64,000 bases of DNA from Verrucosispora sp. NA02020 (GCF_013364215.1 NZ_CP054923.1:1798001-1862000); one strand, 5' to 3'. Positions 43,540 to 54,829 are shown, numbered from the stretch's first letter. Made by a program: numbers and translations. Notes: generated by a model from the letters alone, not told the origin.

Positions 43540-44789
43540 TGTCGTTCGCGTTCGGGGTGGTGCTGTTCGCCCTCGGCATCCTCATCTCGGTGAGCCTGCA
43601 CGAGGCGGGCCACATGGTCACCGCCAAGGCCTTCGGGATGAAGGTCACCCGCTACTTCGTCGGTTTCGGCCCCACCATCTTCTCCTTCAAGAGGGGCGAG
43701 ACCGAGTACGGCCTCAAGGGCATCCCGCTCGGCGGCTTCTGCAAGATCGTCGGTATGACACCGCAGGACGACGACGTCGAGCCCGGTGACGAGAAGCGTG
43801 TGATGTGGCGCTACCCGGTGTGGAAGCGCACGATCGTGATGTCCGCCGGCTCGATCACCCACTTCGGGTTGGCGATCTTCGCGGCCTGGCTGGCGGCGAT
43901 GACGTTCGGCCTGCCCAACCCCAACTTCCCGAGCACCGAGGAGCAGATCCGCGCCGAGCCGGCGGTGATCGCGATCCAGGAGTGCGTCCTGCCGGACACC
44001 ACCTACCGGGTCTGCGAGGCCGGTGACGCGCCGAGCCCGGCCGGTGCCGGCGGGTTGCAGAACGGTGACCGGATCACCTCGATCAACGGCACCCCGATCA
44101 CCAGCTACGGCGACCTGCTGACCACGCTGCGGACCACCACGCCGGGCAGCACCGCCACCCTCGGGTACGTCCGCGACGGTCAGCCCGGCACCGCCGAGAC
44201 CACCCTGGCCACCACCAAGCGCCCGCCGATCGACGACCCGAACGGGCCGGTCACCGAGGTCTCCGCGCTCGGCGTGGGTCTGGTCGTCTCGACCCCGGGT
44301 CTGATCTCCCATGGCCCGATCGACGCGATCGGTGCGACCAGCACCTTCATCGGTGACATGGCGGTCGCCACCGCGCAGGCGTTGCAGCGGCTCCCGGAGA
44401 AGATCCCCGCCCTCTGGACCGCCATCACCGGCGGCGAGCGGGACATGGACACCCCGATCAGCGTGGTCGGCGCCAGCATCCTCGGTGGCGAGGCGGTCGC
44501 CAACGACGCCTGGGAACTGTTCATCATGCTGTTCATCTCGTTGAACTTCTTCATCGGGGTGTTCAACCTCTTGCCGCTGCTGCCACTGGATGGTGGGCAC
44601 ATCGCCATCGCCTGGTTCGAACGCGTCCGGTCCTGGGTGTACGCGCTGCTGCGCAAGCCCGACCCGGGCCGCGTCGACTACTTCAAACTGATGCCCGTCA
44701 CGTACGCGGTGATCCTGATCGGTGGCGCGTTCACGCTGCTCACGATCACCGCGGACGTCGTCAACCCGATCTCGATCTTCTCAAGGTGA
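43539..44789 (+). CDS. M50 site-2 intramembrane protease (RseP/Rip1-like)
   Basis: 416-residue membrane zinc protease. H21ExxH25 (SLHEAGHMVTAKAFGMKVTR) lies in the first helix, a single PDZ domain is at about 140-240 (GLQNGDRITSINGTPITSYG), and the third zinc ligand is in LLPLDGGHIAIAWFERVRS. Homologues such as mycobacterial Rip1 cleave anti-sigma factors within the membrane. It lies between dxr and ispG, an order conserved in actinobacteria, and overlaps dxr by one base. Confidence 0.93.
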   Translation: MSFAFGVVLFALGILISVSLHEAGHMVTAKAFGMKVTRYFVGFGPTIFSFKRGETEYGLKGIPLGGFCKIVGMTPQDDDVEPGDEKRVMWRYPVWKRTIVMSAGSITHFGLAIFAAWLAAMTFGLPNPNFPSTEEQIRAEPAVIAIQECVLPDTTYRVCEAGDAPSPAGAGGLQNGDRITSINGTPITSYGDLLTTLRTTTPGSTATLGYVRDGQPGTAETTLATTKRPPIDDPNGPVTEVSALGVGLVVSTPGLISHGPIDAIGATSTFIGDMAVATAQALQRLPEKIPALWTAITGGERDMDTPISVVGASILGGEAVANDAWELFIMLFISLNFFIGVFNLLPLLPLDGGHIAIAWFERVRSWVYALLRKPDPGRVDYFKLMPVTYAVILIGGAFTLLTITADVVNPISIFSR

Positions 44790-44798
44790 GTGCTTGAA

Positions 44799-45971
44799 GT
44801 GACCGCTGTCAGTCTCGGTATGCCCGCCGTGCCGCCGCCACCGCTCGCGCCCCGACGGGCGAGCCGTCAGATCATGGTCGGCTCGGTGCCGGTCGGTGGT
44901 GGGGCACCGGTCTCCGTGCAGTCGATGACCACCACGCTCACCTCCGACGTCAACGCGACCCTCCAGCAGATCGCCGAGCTGACCGCCTCCGGCTGCCAGA
45001 TCGTCCGGGTGGCGGTGCCCAGCCAGGACGACGTGGAGGCGTTGCCGGCGATCGCGCGCAAGTCGCAGATCCCGGTGATCGCCGACATCCACTTCCAGCC
45101 GAAGTACGTCTTCGCCGCGATCGACGCCGGATGTGCGGCGGTGCGGGTCAACCCGGGCAACATCCGGCAGTTCGACGACAAGGTCGCCGAGATCGCCAAG
45201 GCGGCCTCCGCTGCCGGTACGCCGATCCGGATCGGCGTCAACGCCGGCTCGTTGGACAAGCGTCTGCTGACCAAGTACGGCAAGGCCACCGCGGAGGCGC
45301 TCGTCGAGTCGGCGCTCTGGGAGTGCTCGCTCTTCGAGGAGCACGGCTTCCGGGACATCAAGATCTCGGTCAAGCACAACGACCCGGTGGTGATGATCCG
45401 GGCCTACCGGCAGCTCGCCGAGCAGTGCGACTACCCGTTGCACCTGGGCGTGACCGAGGCCGGTCCGGCGTTCCAGGGGACCATCAAGTCGGCGGTCGCC
45501 TTCGGGGCACTGCTGGCCGAGGGGATCGGCGACACCATCCGGGTGTCGCTCTCCGCGCCGCCGGTCGAGGAGATCAAGGTCGGCGCGCAGATCCTGGAGT
45601 CGCTGGGGCTGCGCGAGCGCGGCCTGGAGATCGTCTCCTGCCCGTCCTGCGGCCGGGCCCAGGTGGACGTCTACAAGCTGGCCGAGGAGGTCACCGCCGG
45701 GCTGGAGGGCCTGCCGGTGCCGCTGCGCGTCGCCGTGATGGGGTGCGTGGTGAACGGCCCCGGCGAGGCGCGTGAGGCCGACCTGGGTGTCGCCTCCGGC
45801 AACGGCAAGGGGCAGATCTTCGTCAAGGGCCAGGTCATCAAGACCGTGCCCGAGGGGCAGATCGTGGAGACCCTGATCGAGGAGGCGCTGCGCCTGGCCG
45901 ACGAGATGGGTGCCGAGCTGCCCGAGGAACTGCGCGGCCTGCTGCCCGGCGCCACCGTCAGCGTCCACTGA
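44799..45971 (+). CDS. ispG: (E)-4-hydroxy-3-methylbut-2-enyl-diphosphate synthase (GcpE)
   Basis: 390-residue [4Fe-4S] enzyme of the MEP pathway, converting MEcPP to HMBPP. The TIM-barrel part ([47 protein letters not shown]) and the cluster-binding C-terminus ([39 protein letters not shown]) are complete. GTG 44799 gives [15 protein letters not shown], the usual start; GTG 44790 directly after the protease stop is the alternative. With dxr it supplies isoprenoid precursors for cell-wall lipid carriers and quinones. Confidence 0.95.
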   Translation: MTAVSLGMPAVPPPPLAPRRASRQIMVGSVPVGGGAPVSVQSMTTTLTSDVNATLQQIAELTASGCQIVRVAVPSQDDVEALPAIARKSQIPVIADIHFQPKYVFAAIDAGCAAVRVNPGNIRQFDDKVAEIAKAASAAGTPIRIGVNAGSLDKRLLTKYGKATAEALVESALWECSLFEEHGFRDIKISVKHNDPVVMIRAYRQLAEQCDYPLHLGVTEAGPAFQGTIKSAVAFGALLAEGIGDTIRVSLSAPPVEEIKVGAQILESLGLRERGLEIVSCPSCGRAQVDVYKLAEEVTAGLEGLPVPLRVAVMGCVVNGPGEAREADLGVASGNGKGQIFVKGQVIKTVPEGQIVETLIEEALRLADEMGAELPEELRGLLPGATVSVH

Positions 45972-46080
45972 CCCATCGGCGACACCGACGGGCGGTCACC
46001 CTCGGGTGGCCGCCCGTCGACGCGTCCGGCACGTGCCCCACGACCGCCCAGGGACTGCACTGTCGCGTGTCGCCGCCGGT

Positions 46081-46134
46081 CCCGCCCGTCCCGCCCGTCC
46101 CGCCCGTCCCGCCCGTCCCGCCGGTCCCGCCCGT
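46081..46134 (+). repeat. Six tandem 9-bp units CCCGCCCGT
   Basis: Unit five reads CCCGCCGGT; the others are identical. A simple GC minisatellite in non-coding DNA after ispG. Confidence 0.9.
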
Positions 46135-46150
46135 CCCGGGCGACACGGCG

Positions 46151-46225
46151 AGATCATGCTCGATCCGGGATCGAGTTGTCTCGTCGCGACGCTGAAGCCA
46201 CTCGATCCAGGATCGAGCATGATCT
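46151..46225. repeat. Long palindrome with GATC arms (5 of 6)
   Basis: Arms of 25 bases, AGATCATGCTCGATCCGGGA plus TCGAG, match the reverse complement of the right arm at 24 of 25 positions. Each arm is itself a CTCGATCC-x-GGATCGAG palindrome, so a cruciform or clover shape is possible. Confidence 0.88.
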
Positions 46226-46228
46226 TGA

Positions 46229-46304
46229 GGGCGCCTCCGGGCACATCAGGGCGCCTCCGGGCACATCAGGGCGCCTCCGGGCACATCAGGGCGCCTTCGG
46301 GCGC
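46229..46304 (+). repeat. Tandem 20-bp units, three full and one partial
   Basis: Unit GGGCGCCTCCGGGCACATCA, three identical copies then a diverged fourth (GGGCGCCTTCGGGCGC). Begins four bases after the palindrome arm. Confidence 0.9.
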
Positions 46305-46338
46305 GGGCGGGCGCGGCACCGGTGTGTTCGTGCTGCTC

Positions 46339-46375
46339 GTCGGCGGCCCGAGAGCAATCCTCTCGGGCCGCCGAC
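46339..46375. terminator. Perfect 16-bp hairpin terminator
   Basis: GTCGGCGGCCCGAGAG / CTCTCGGGCCGCCGAC with loop CAATC. It lies 32 bases beyond the padR stop on the minus strand and can also stop readthrough from ispG. Confidence 0.85.
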
Positions 46376-46406
46376 GGGGCGGCGGATCCGCGTCGGGCGC
46401 GGGCGG

Positions 46407-46985
46407 TCACTCGGATTCGGCGAGGATCGCGTACAGCTTGCGGCGGGTCTCGTCGAGCACCTGGGCGGCCCGCTCGCGCTGGTCGTCCGTACCCGTCATC
46501 ATCACCTGGCGCAGCGCGTTCATGGCCTGCGCGCCGGCCTCGCGGATGTCGTGCCAACTGTTGATCGTGTCCTCGGCGACCTCCGCCCAGGGGGGCGTCT
46601 GCGCCGCCGTCTCGGCCTCGGGTCGACCCTGTTCGGTGAGGGTGAACCGCTTGCGGCCACCGCCGGACTCCTCGGTGGCGGCGATGACGCCCTCGTCCTC
46701 CAGGAGTTGGAGGGTCGGGTAGATCGAGCCGGGGCTGGGCCGCCAGCCGCCCCCGGTGCGGGAGTCGATCTCCTGGATCATCTCGTAGCCGTGCATCGGC
46801 CGCTCGGTGAGCAGCGCGAGCACCGCGCCCCGGACGTTCGGGCGGCGTCCCCGCCCCCGTCCCCGTCCGCCCCGGCCGTGACCGTGCCCGCCGTGCGGGA
46901 AGGGCGGACCGGGCGGGAAGGGTGGGAAACCGAAACCGCGCATCCGGGCCTCGTGCAGGGCGTGTGCCCGTGGGTGGAACCTCAT
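46407..46985 (-). CDS. PadR-family transcriptional regulator with Gly/His/Arg-rich N-terminus
   Basis: 192 residues. The PadR winged helix is clear: RGAVLALLTERPMHGYEMIQ, DSRTGGGWRPSPGSIYPTLQ, LLEDEGVIAATEESGGGRKR. A C-terminal helical dimerisation region follows (VSVSS-free, TINSWHDIREAGAQAMNALR). Residues 14-50 are unusual: FGFPPFPPGPPFPHGGHGHG and GRGGRGRGRGRRPN, a Pro/His/Arg segment that could bind metal or nucleic acid. PadR proteins usually repress their own gene and a transporter. Divergent from the DUF4081 GNAT gene; a double-strand-exporter gene lies 1.1 kb beyond. ATG 46985; a palindromic operator candidate lies just upstream. Confidence 0.9.
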   Translation of the reverse strand: MRFHPRAHALHEARMRGFGFPPFPPGPPFPHGGHGHGRGGRGRGRGRRPNVRGAVLALLTERPMHGYEMIQEIDSRTGGGWRPSPGSIYPTLQLLEDEGVIAATEESGGGRKRFTLTEQGRPEAETAAQTPPWAEVAEDTINSWHDIREAGAQAMNALRQVMMTGTDDQRERAAQVLDETRRKLYAILAESE

Positions 46986-47014
46986 CAGACCGTCTCCTTC
47001 GTAGAACTGTCTCT

Positions 47015-47044
47015 GATGCATCGACGATATATCGGAAACGCATC
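47015..47044. promoter_or_regulatory. Candidate PadR operator
   Basis: An AT-rich palindrome with core CGATATATCG (47025-47034) and outer half-sites ATGCAT / ACGCAT, about 30-60 bases upstream of the padR start. PadR-family operators are commonly dyads of this style near their own promoter; autoregulation is an inference. Confidence 0.5.
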
Positions 47045-47170
47045 GCCGACAAGTCGTCGGAGGAGGGGTGTGGTGCTTTGCGACACACCGTCCGGTAGCG
47101 GCCTGTCCGCCCGTCGGGCACCGGTCACTGTCCGCCACCGCGTTCCGGACGGATCTGGCAGGCTGTAACC

Positions 47171-48010
47171 GTGTTGACGGCGCCGGTGCGGCAACTGGGG
47201 GAGTCGGAACGTCGCGCGGTCGAACGGTTGCTCGACTCCGACCCGTACGCGAGCGCGCAGGTCGCGGAGCGGGTCGCCGCGCGCGGACTGGCGTGGTGGC
47301 GGGCCGAGGGCCGGGTACTCGGCTACGGCTCCCGCCGCCAGCTCGAATCGGTCTGCTGGCTCGGCGGCAACCTCACCCCGGTCCTCGCCTCGTCGCAGGC
47401 CGTCGCCGCCTTCGCCGAGCTGCTCGCCGGCGAGGAGCGGCTCTGCTCCTCCATCGTCGGGCGCGCCGACGCCGTCCTGGAACTCTGGGACCGGCTCGCC
47501 GGCACCTGGGGACCGGCCCGCGACGTCCGCCCCAACCAGCCGTTGCTGGCCACCGAGGCGATGCCGGAGGTCCGTGCCGATCCGCAGGTACGCCTGGTCC
47601 GCGGCAGCGAGATCGACCTGCTCTTCCCGGCCGCGGTGGCGATGTACACCGAGGAGGTGGGCGTCTCTCCGCTGGCCGAGGACGGCGGGCGCGGGTACCG
47701 CCGTCGGGTCACCGAGATGATCCGCTCCGGCCGCGCGTACGCCCGCTTCGTCGACGGCCGGGTGGTCTTCAAGGCCGAGCTCGCGGTCGTCACCCGGCGC
47801 ACCGCGCAGATCCAGGGGGTCTGGGTGGCGCCGGAGTGGCGCGGCCGGGGGATTGCCACGGCGGCGATGGCGGCGGTGGTCCGCGACGCGCTGGCCCGGG
47901 TCGCCCCGAGCGTCAGCCTGTACGTCAACGACTTCAACCTGCCCGCCCGGCGGGTCTACGAACGCTGCGGATTCCGGCCCGTCGGCACCCTCGCCACCGT
48001 GCTCTTCTGA
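47171..48010 (+). CDS. DUF4081-GNAT acetyltransferase
   Basis: 279 residues. The N-terminal ~100 residues (VRQLGESERRAVERLLDSDP, LGYGSRRQLESVCWLGGNLT) are the DUF4081 domain. The C-terminal half is a GNAT fold with acetyl-CoA loop QGVWVAPEWRGRGIATAAMA and NDFNLPARRVYERCGFRPVG. The equivalent mycobacterial gene also follows gcpE/ispG, so the linkage is ancient; the substrate is unknown. GTG 47171 follows TCTGGCAGGCTGTAACC, similar to the sequence before the Nudix start, with no Shine-Dalgarno sequence. Confidence 0.87.
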   Translation: MLTAPVRQLGESERRAVERLLDSDPYASAQVAERVAARGLAWWRAEGRVLGYGSRRQLESVCWLGGNLTPVLASSQAVAAFAELLAGEERLCSSIVGRADAVLELWDRLAGTWGPARDVRPNQPLLATEAMPEVRADPQVRLVRGSEIDLLFPAAVAMYTEEVGVSPLAEDGGRGYRRRVTEMIRSGRAYARFVDGRVVFKAELAVVTRRTAQIQGVWVAPEWRGRGIATAAMAAVVRDALARVAPSVSLYVNDFNLPARRVYERCGFRPVGTLATVLF

Positions 48011-48067
48011 CCTGGCCCGCTGCCGTCCGGCAGCCGCCGCCACCAGGTGATCTGCCTCTGGCAAAAA

Positions 48068-48096
48068 TGCGTTGAGCTGCGCGGTCGCGCAACGCA
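48068..48096. promoter_or_regulatory. Candidate operator before the ABC exporter gene
   Basis: Inverted repeat TGCGTTG (48068-48074) / CAACGCA (48090-48096) with a 15-base centre, preceded by AAAAA, 39 bases before the exporter start. Size and position fit a dimeric repressor site. Its binding protein is not known; the PadR regulator at 46.4-47.0 kb is one candidate, but the sequence differs from the dyad upstream of padR. Confidence 0.4.
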
Positions 48097-48134
48097 GGCT
48101 GGAACCTCCGCCACGAAACCGGAGGAACCGACCC

Positions 48135-51100
48135 ATGCGCCTGCTCCGTGATCTGTGGGTCACCTCTTCGCGCCGGATGACCCTGGTGGTCGCCCTGATC
48201 GTGCTCGGCGGGATCGGCCAGGCGGCCACCGCCGCGCTCGCCGGTCCGGTGCTGGTGCACCGCTCCGTCGGCTTCTTCGCGCTGCTCGCGGTGGCCCTGG
48301 TCGTGGTGGTCGCCAGCGACCTGGTGGTCAGCCTGGTGATGGCCGGGGTGACCGCCGACTGGGCCGCCGACCTGCGGCGTCGGCTGTGCCGGGTGGCGAT
48401 GGGCCAGCCGATTCCCGCCCTGGAGACCACGCCGGTCGGCGAGATGCTCGACCGGATCGACGGCGACGTGTACGACGTCGCCTCCGGCGTCCGCGGCCCC
48501 GGGGTGCGGTTGGCCCAGTCGCTGGCGGTGGGCCTGCTCTCCACACTGGTCGCGATCACCGTCTGGTGGCCGGCCGGACTCGGCATGCTGCTGCTCTGCG
48601 TCCTGCTCGCGGTCACCATGCGCCGGCCCGCCGGCCGGATCGCCCCGGCCCGGATGCACGAGGAGGCGGCCTGGTCGGACCTGGCGGCGGTGATGGAGGA
48701 GTCCATCCACGGGCAGGACGACGTGCGCACCAGCCTGGCCCGCCCGTACGTGCTGCGGCTCTACGCCGCCCGGGCGGCCGAGGTGCTGCGGCGCGGCTGG
48801 CGGGTGTGGCGGTTGTCCGCCCAGGTCAACACCGTGGCCGCCGGGGTGACCCGGGTCGGTGTCGCGCTGGTCGTGCTCGGTGGGGTGTGGGCGCTGACCA
48901 CCGGCCGGGTCGACTCCGCCCGACTCACCGCGATCTGGCTGCTCGCCCTCTCGCTCGGGATGACCGTCGAGCACGTCAGCCGGATGGTGCCTGAGGTGCA
49001 GTACGCCCTCGGCGCGTGGGGCCGGGTACGCCTGCTCCAGGGCGCCGCCCAGGAACCCGTCGGCGGGGACACCCCGATCGACGGTGACCTGGTCATCCGC
49101 GACCTGACCTTCCACTACCCGTCCGCCGACGCCGACCGGGGCCCGGCGTTGCGCGAGATCGACCTGACCTTCGCCCGGGGCCGCTCGTACGCCCTGGTGG
49201 GGCGGACCGGCTCGGGCAAGTCGACGCTGGCCAAGCTGCTCACCCGGGCGGTGGACGTGCCACCGGGGACGGTGCTGCTCGGCGGGCGTGACGTGCGCGA
49301 CCTCGACGTGGACCTGCTGCGCCGGTGGATCGCCGTGGTGCCGCAGCGCACCGAGATCCTCGCCGGCACGCTCGCCGAGAACGTCGCGTTGTTCGACCCC
49401 GAGCTGCTCGACGCCGCCGCGCGGGCCCTGGACGAGCTGGGCCTGGCCGGCTGGATCGCCGAACTGCCCGCCGGGCTGGACACCCGGCTCGGCGAGGGCG
49501 GGCACGTGCTCTCCGCCGGGCAGGAGCAGCTCGTCGCGTTCGCCCGCATCCTGGTCCGCGACCCGCACGTGGTGATCCTCGACGAGGCCACCGCCCGACT
49601 CGACCCGGTCACCGAGGCGCGGGTGCAGCAGGCCACCGAACGACTGCTGCGGGACCGGATCGGCATCGTCATCGCGCACCGGCTCTCCTCGGTGCGCCAG
49701 TGCGACGAGGTGGTGGTGCTGGCCGACGGCGCGGTGGTCGAGGCGGCCCCGCTGGCCCGGTCACGGCGCTTCGCCGAACTCCTCGCCGCCGGTGACGCCG
49801 ACCTGCTGGCCGACCCGCGCGCCGACACCGTCGGTACGGCCGCTCCGGGTACCGACCGCTCCCGTGGCGAACCGGCACTGGTCGGCGTCACCGGTGCGGT
49901 CACGGAGGGCCACCGCTTCACCGGGTCGCCCACGCTGACCACCGTGGTGGATCCCGCGCCCGTCGTCGGGCCCGAGCCGGTCGCGCCGACCGACGGGCGG
50001 GAGATCACCGCGTGGGAGGTCGGCGGGCGCGACGCCACCCGTACCACCACCGTCGCCGGCGGTGCGGACCCGGTCGGCGGTGCGGACCCGGAAGGCGAGC
50101 GGCGGCCGGCCTCCCGGGCGCGGACGCTGCGGGAGATCTTCCGGCTCTGTCTGAACGACCCCCGCTACGGCGCCGCCGCGGTGGGCATCTTCGCCGTGCT
50201 GGCCGTCCTGAGCCTGGACGGCCCGATCCTGGCCTGGCTCTGGGCCGACGTGGTCGACGGCACGGGTGACCCGTGGCTGCCCGCGCTGGGCATCGCGGCG
50301 GGGCTGATCCTCGCCATCCCCGCGCACTACTGGACGCACCTGTGGTTCCCGGCCTGGTGGGTACGGCAGATGCTGCGGATCAGCGCCCGCCTGGTGTACG
50401 GCCAGACCGGCCCGCGCCGGGTCAGCCGGCACACCCCGGCCGAGGTGGTGGCGCAGGGCGGCGACACCGAGCGGGTGGTGCAGCTCGCCGACAACGTGCT
50501 GGACCAGACCGTCGGCGTGCTCCTGCTGGTCAGCATGACCCTGATCACCGGCAGCGTGGTCCCGGGGATGTTCTTCCTCGGCACGATGCTGCTCTCCGGC
50601 TTCGCCGCCACGGCGTTCGGTCCCCGGCTGGAACGCGCGGCGCGGGAGACCGTCACCGCCCGCGCGGCGTTCGCCACCGCGCTGGTGTCGGCACTGTCGG
50701 CCGCCCGGACGGTGAAGCTCGCCGGGGCGACCCGGCCGGTGCTGACCCATCTCGCCGACCTGGACACGGTCCGCAGCGACCGGCAGCGTCGGGAGATCGC
50801 CGTGCAGGTCTGGGCCCGCTCCACCCCGTCGATGGCGAGCGGCCTGCTGCCGATCGCCGTCTGGGCGCTCTTCCTGGCCGGCACGATCAACGCCGGGGCG
50901 GCACTGGTCTCGGTCGCCACGCTGGGCGCGGCGCGCTGGTTCGCCTGGACGACCGCCTCGCTGATCTCCCAGGTGCCCTCGGCGCGGGTGTGGACGCGGC
51001 GGACGGCGGAGATGACCGGGATCGAGGCGTACTCGGCGCGGGTGCCCGGGATGGACCTGGTGGCCGGTACGGCTTCCGCCCCGCCGGTGGCCCCGCGTAC

Positions 51101-51788
51101 CCCGTTGCGGCGGCTGGAACTGGTCGGCTTCGGCGTACGGCACACCGACGGCACGGTCGCCGTACGCGATGTCGACCTGACCGTGGAGCGTGGACAGCTG
51201 GTGCTGGTGGTGGGCCCGGTCGGGGCGGGCAAGTCCTCGCTGCTGCGCGCCCTGGCCGGCATCGCCCCGCACACCGGGTCGATGACCTGGAACGGGGAAC
51301 CGGTGACCGAGCCGGAGTTGTTCCTGCGCCCGAACCAGGTCGGCTACGTCGGCCAGTTGCCCCGGGTGCTCTCCGGCACCGTCGCCGACAACATCACCCT
51401 GGGCCACCCGGTGGACCCGGCGCACGCGGTGGCGACCGCCCAGCTCGAACACGACCTGGCCGCCACCGGGAGCGGCCTGGCGTTGCTCATCGGGCACAAG
51501 GGCACCCGGCTCTCCGGCGGGCAGTTGCAGCGGCTGGCGTTGGCCCGGGCGCTGGCACCGCGTACCGAACTGCTGGTCGCCGACGACGTGTCGTCCGCCC
51601 TGGACGTCACCACCGAGCTGGCCCTCTGGCAGGCGTTGCGCGAACGCGGCGTGACCGTGGTCGGCTCCACCTCCAAACGGGCCGCCCTGGTGCGGGCCGA
51701 CCACGTGGTGGTGCTCGTCGACGGTGCGGTGCGGGCGCAGGGGCCGTGGCGCGAGCTGGCGCCGCGCTGGGGCCACCTGGCCGGGTGA
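48135..51788 (+). CDS. Single-chain double ABC exporter (TMD-NBD-TMD-NBD)
   Basis: 1217 residues, two type IV ABC exporter halves fused. NBD1 has Walker A VGRTGSGKST (~355), signature LSAGQEQ (~458), Walker B with catalytic Glu VVILDEAT (~477) and H-loop IVIAHR. A ~110-residue polar linker follows. The second membrane domain spans about 680-950. NBD2 has Walker A GPVGAGKSS (~1026) and LSGGQLQR (~1125), but Walker B reads LLVADDVSSALD, Asp in place of the catalytic Glu, and the H-loop position reads VVGSTSKR without His. Thus one of the two ATP sites is degenerate, as in heterodimeric exporters. ATG has GGAGGA upstream. Probable drug or lipid export; substrate unknown. Confidence 0.9.
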   Translation: MRLLRDLWVTSSRRMTLVVALIVLGGIGQAATAALAGPVLVHRSVGFFALLAVALVVVVASDLVVSLVMAGVTADWAADLRRRLCRVAMGQPIPALETTPVGEMLDRIDGDVYDVASGVRGPGVRLAQSLAVGLLSTLVAITVWWPAGLGMLLLCVLLAVTMRRPAGRIAPARMHEEAAWSDLAAVMEESIHGQDDVRTSLARPYVLRLYAARAAEVLRRGWRVWRLSAQVNTVAAGVTRVGVALVVLGGVWALTTGRVDSARLTAIWLLALSLGMTVEHVSRMVPEVQYALGAWGRVRLLQGAAQEPVGGDTPIDGDLVIRDLTFHYPSADADRGPALREIDLTFARGRSYALVGRTGSGKSTLAKLLTRAVDVPPGTVLLGGRDVRDLDVDLLRRWIAVVPQRTEILAGTLAENVALFDPELLDAAARALDELGLAGWIAELPAGLDTRLGEGGHVLSAGQEQLVAFARILVRDPHVVILDEATARLDPVTEARVQQATERLLRDRIGIVIAHRLSSVRQCDEVVVLADGAVVEAAPLARSRRFAELLAAGDADLLADPRADTVGTAAPGTDRSRGEPALVGVTGAVTEGHRFTGSPTLTTVVDPAPVVGPEPVAPTDGREITAWEVGGRDATRTTTVAGGADPVGGADPEGERRPASRARTLREIFRLCLNDPRYGAAAVGIFAVLAVLSLDGPILAWLWADVVDGTGDPWLPALGIAAGLILAIPAHYWTHLWFPAWWVRQMLRISARLVYGQTGPRRVSRHTPAEVVAQGGDTERVVQLADNVLDQTVGVLLLVSMTLITGSVVPGMFFLGTMLLSGFAATAFGPRLERAARETVTARAAFATALVSALSAARTVKLAGATRPVLTHLADLDTVRSDRQRREIAVQVWARSTPSMASGLLPIAVWALFLAGTINAGAALVSVATLGAARWFAWTTASLISQVPSARVWTRRTAEMTGIEAYSARVPGMDLVAGTASAPPVAPRTPLRRLELVGFGVRHTDGTVAVRDVDLTVERGQLVLVVGPVGAGKSSLLRALAGIAPHTGSMTWNGEPVTEPELFLRPNQVGYVGQLPRVLSGTVADNITLGHPVDPAHAVATAQLEHDLAATGSGLALLIGHKGTRLSGGQLQRLALARALAPRTELLVADDVSSALDVTTELALWQALRERGVTVVGSTSKRAALVRADHVVVLVDGAVRAQGPWRELAPRWGHLAG

Positions 51789-51792
51789 CCAA

Positions 51793-51824
51793 GGCCGCGC
51801 CGGACCGACCGGTCCGGCGCGGCC
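51793..51824. terminator. Perfect 14-bp bidirectional terminator hairpin
   Basis: GGCCGCGCCGGACC / GGTCCGGCGCGGCC with a GACC loop, exactly between the convergent exporter and flavin oxidoreductase genes. Confidence 0.87.
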
Positions 51825-51833
51825 GCTTCAGGG

Positions 51834-52973
<1,140 letters not shown>

Positions 52974-53757
52974 TCAGCTCCGGTCGGTCCGCCCACCGGC
53001 GGCCCGGGTGCGGGCGGCCAGGGCGAGGGCGGTGGCGACGCCCCAGACGACGGCCACCGCCAGCAGCAGCCGTTCCAGCACCCCGACCAGCGAGCCCCGC
53101 CCGACGAAGAGCATGGCCAGGCCGACCGCCCCGGCGAGCGGGAGCGCCACCACCGCCGCGACCGTGGCCGGTCGGCGCAAACGCCGGTCGGCCTGTGGGG
53201 CGAGGGCGAGCGCGACCATCGCGAACACCACCGTCGCGGTGGCGGCGACGCTCGCCGCACCGTGCACCAGGTCCGCCACGGTGGCCGGCTCGAAGGGCGG
53301 CAGCGGGCAGCCGGCGCTACAGGTCACCGCACCGGAGAGCAGCGTGCAGAGCGCCGCCGCGACGAGCAGCGCCACCGCGCCGGGCAGCGTCGCCACCTGC
53401 CGCACCACCGTCGCGGCCCGACGTCCCACGAGCCGCCGCACCACGGCCGCACCCGGGTGCGCCACCCACGCCGGGTCCGGGTCTGTCACCGCCGCCGGTT
53501 CGGGCCGCCGGGCCTCGTCGCGCAGGGCCACCGCGAGCAGCAGTAGCGCCGTGGCCAGGGAGAACACCCCGATCCGGTACGTCCACGCGTAACCGCTCTC
53601 GGCCACCCCCGCCTCGCTGACGTACCCGGTCAGGCCCGGTCCCGGACCGGCGACCACGGCGAGGACCACCAGGGCCGTCCCGGTGAGTACGCCCAACGCG
53701 GCACCCGCCGCCGCGACCCCGCCCCGCGCCGACGCCCGGCGGTACGCCGTCGACGAC

Positions 53758-53765
<8 letters not shown>
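52974..53765 (-). CDS. DUF998-like integral membrane protein
   Basis: 263 residues with about six hydrophobic helices (GVLTGTALVVLAVVAG, YRIGVFSLATALLLLAVAL, LPGAVALLVAAALCTLLSG, LVHGAASVAATATVVFAMVA, VVALPLAGAVGLAMLF, LERLLLAVAVVWGVATALAL). The H-G-x-x-S segment in helix 4 and the CSAGCPLPP loop resemble DUF998 proteins; function unknown. The GTG at 53765 overlaps the upstream reductase gene's stop by eight bases. Confidence 0.7.
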
Positions 53766-54723
<958 letters not shown>

Positions 54724-54729
54724 GCCGAC

Positions 54730-54735
54730 AACCTA
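54730..54735 (-). promoter_or_regulatory. -10 box of a probable leaderless promoter
   Basis: TAGGTT on the minus strand, six bases upstream of the reductase ATG, without Shine-Dalgarno sequence. On the plus strand TATCCT near 54753 may serve the divergent thiolase. Confidence 0.45.
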
Positions 54736-54829
54736 TCGGGATACGCCGGGGATATCCTGGCCGCCGGACGTCCGGCGGGACCCGACGGGCGGCCGGTGCC
54801 CGCCCTTCCCCACCCCCGAAGGACTCGCG

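Larger units (their letters stand above)
45972..46406. other. Intergenic region rich in short repeats between ispG and padR
   Basis: 435 bases, no gene supported. In order it holds six 9-bp CCCGCC(C/G)GT units (46081-46134), a 25-bp-arm palindrome (46151-46225), 20-bp tandem units (46229-46304) and a perfect hairpin terminator (46339-46375) serving the convergent padR gene. Confidence 0.75.

Noticed and set aside
48135..51788. Two exporter genes merged by a frameshift
   Set aside because: One uninterrupted frame covers both halves with a sensible linker and no internal ribosome site.
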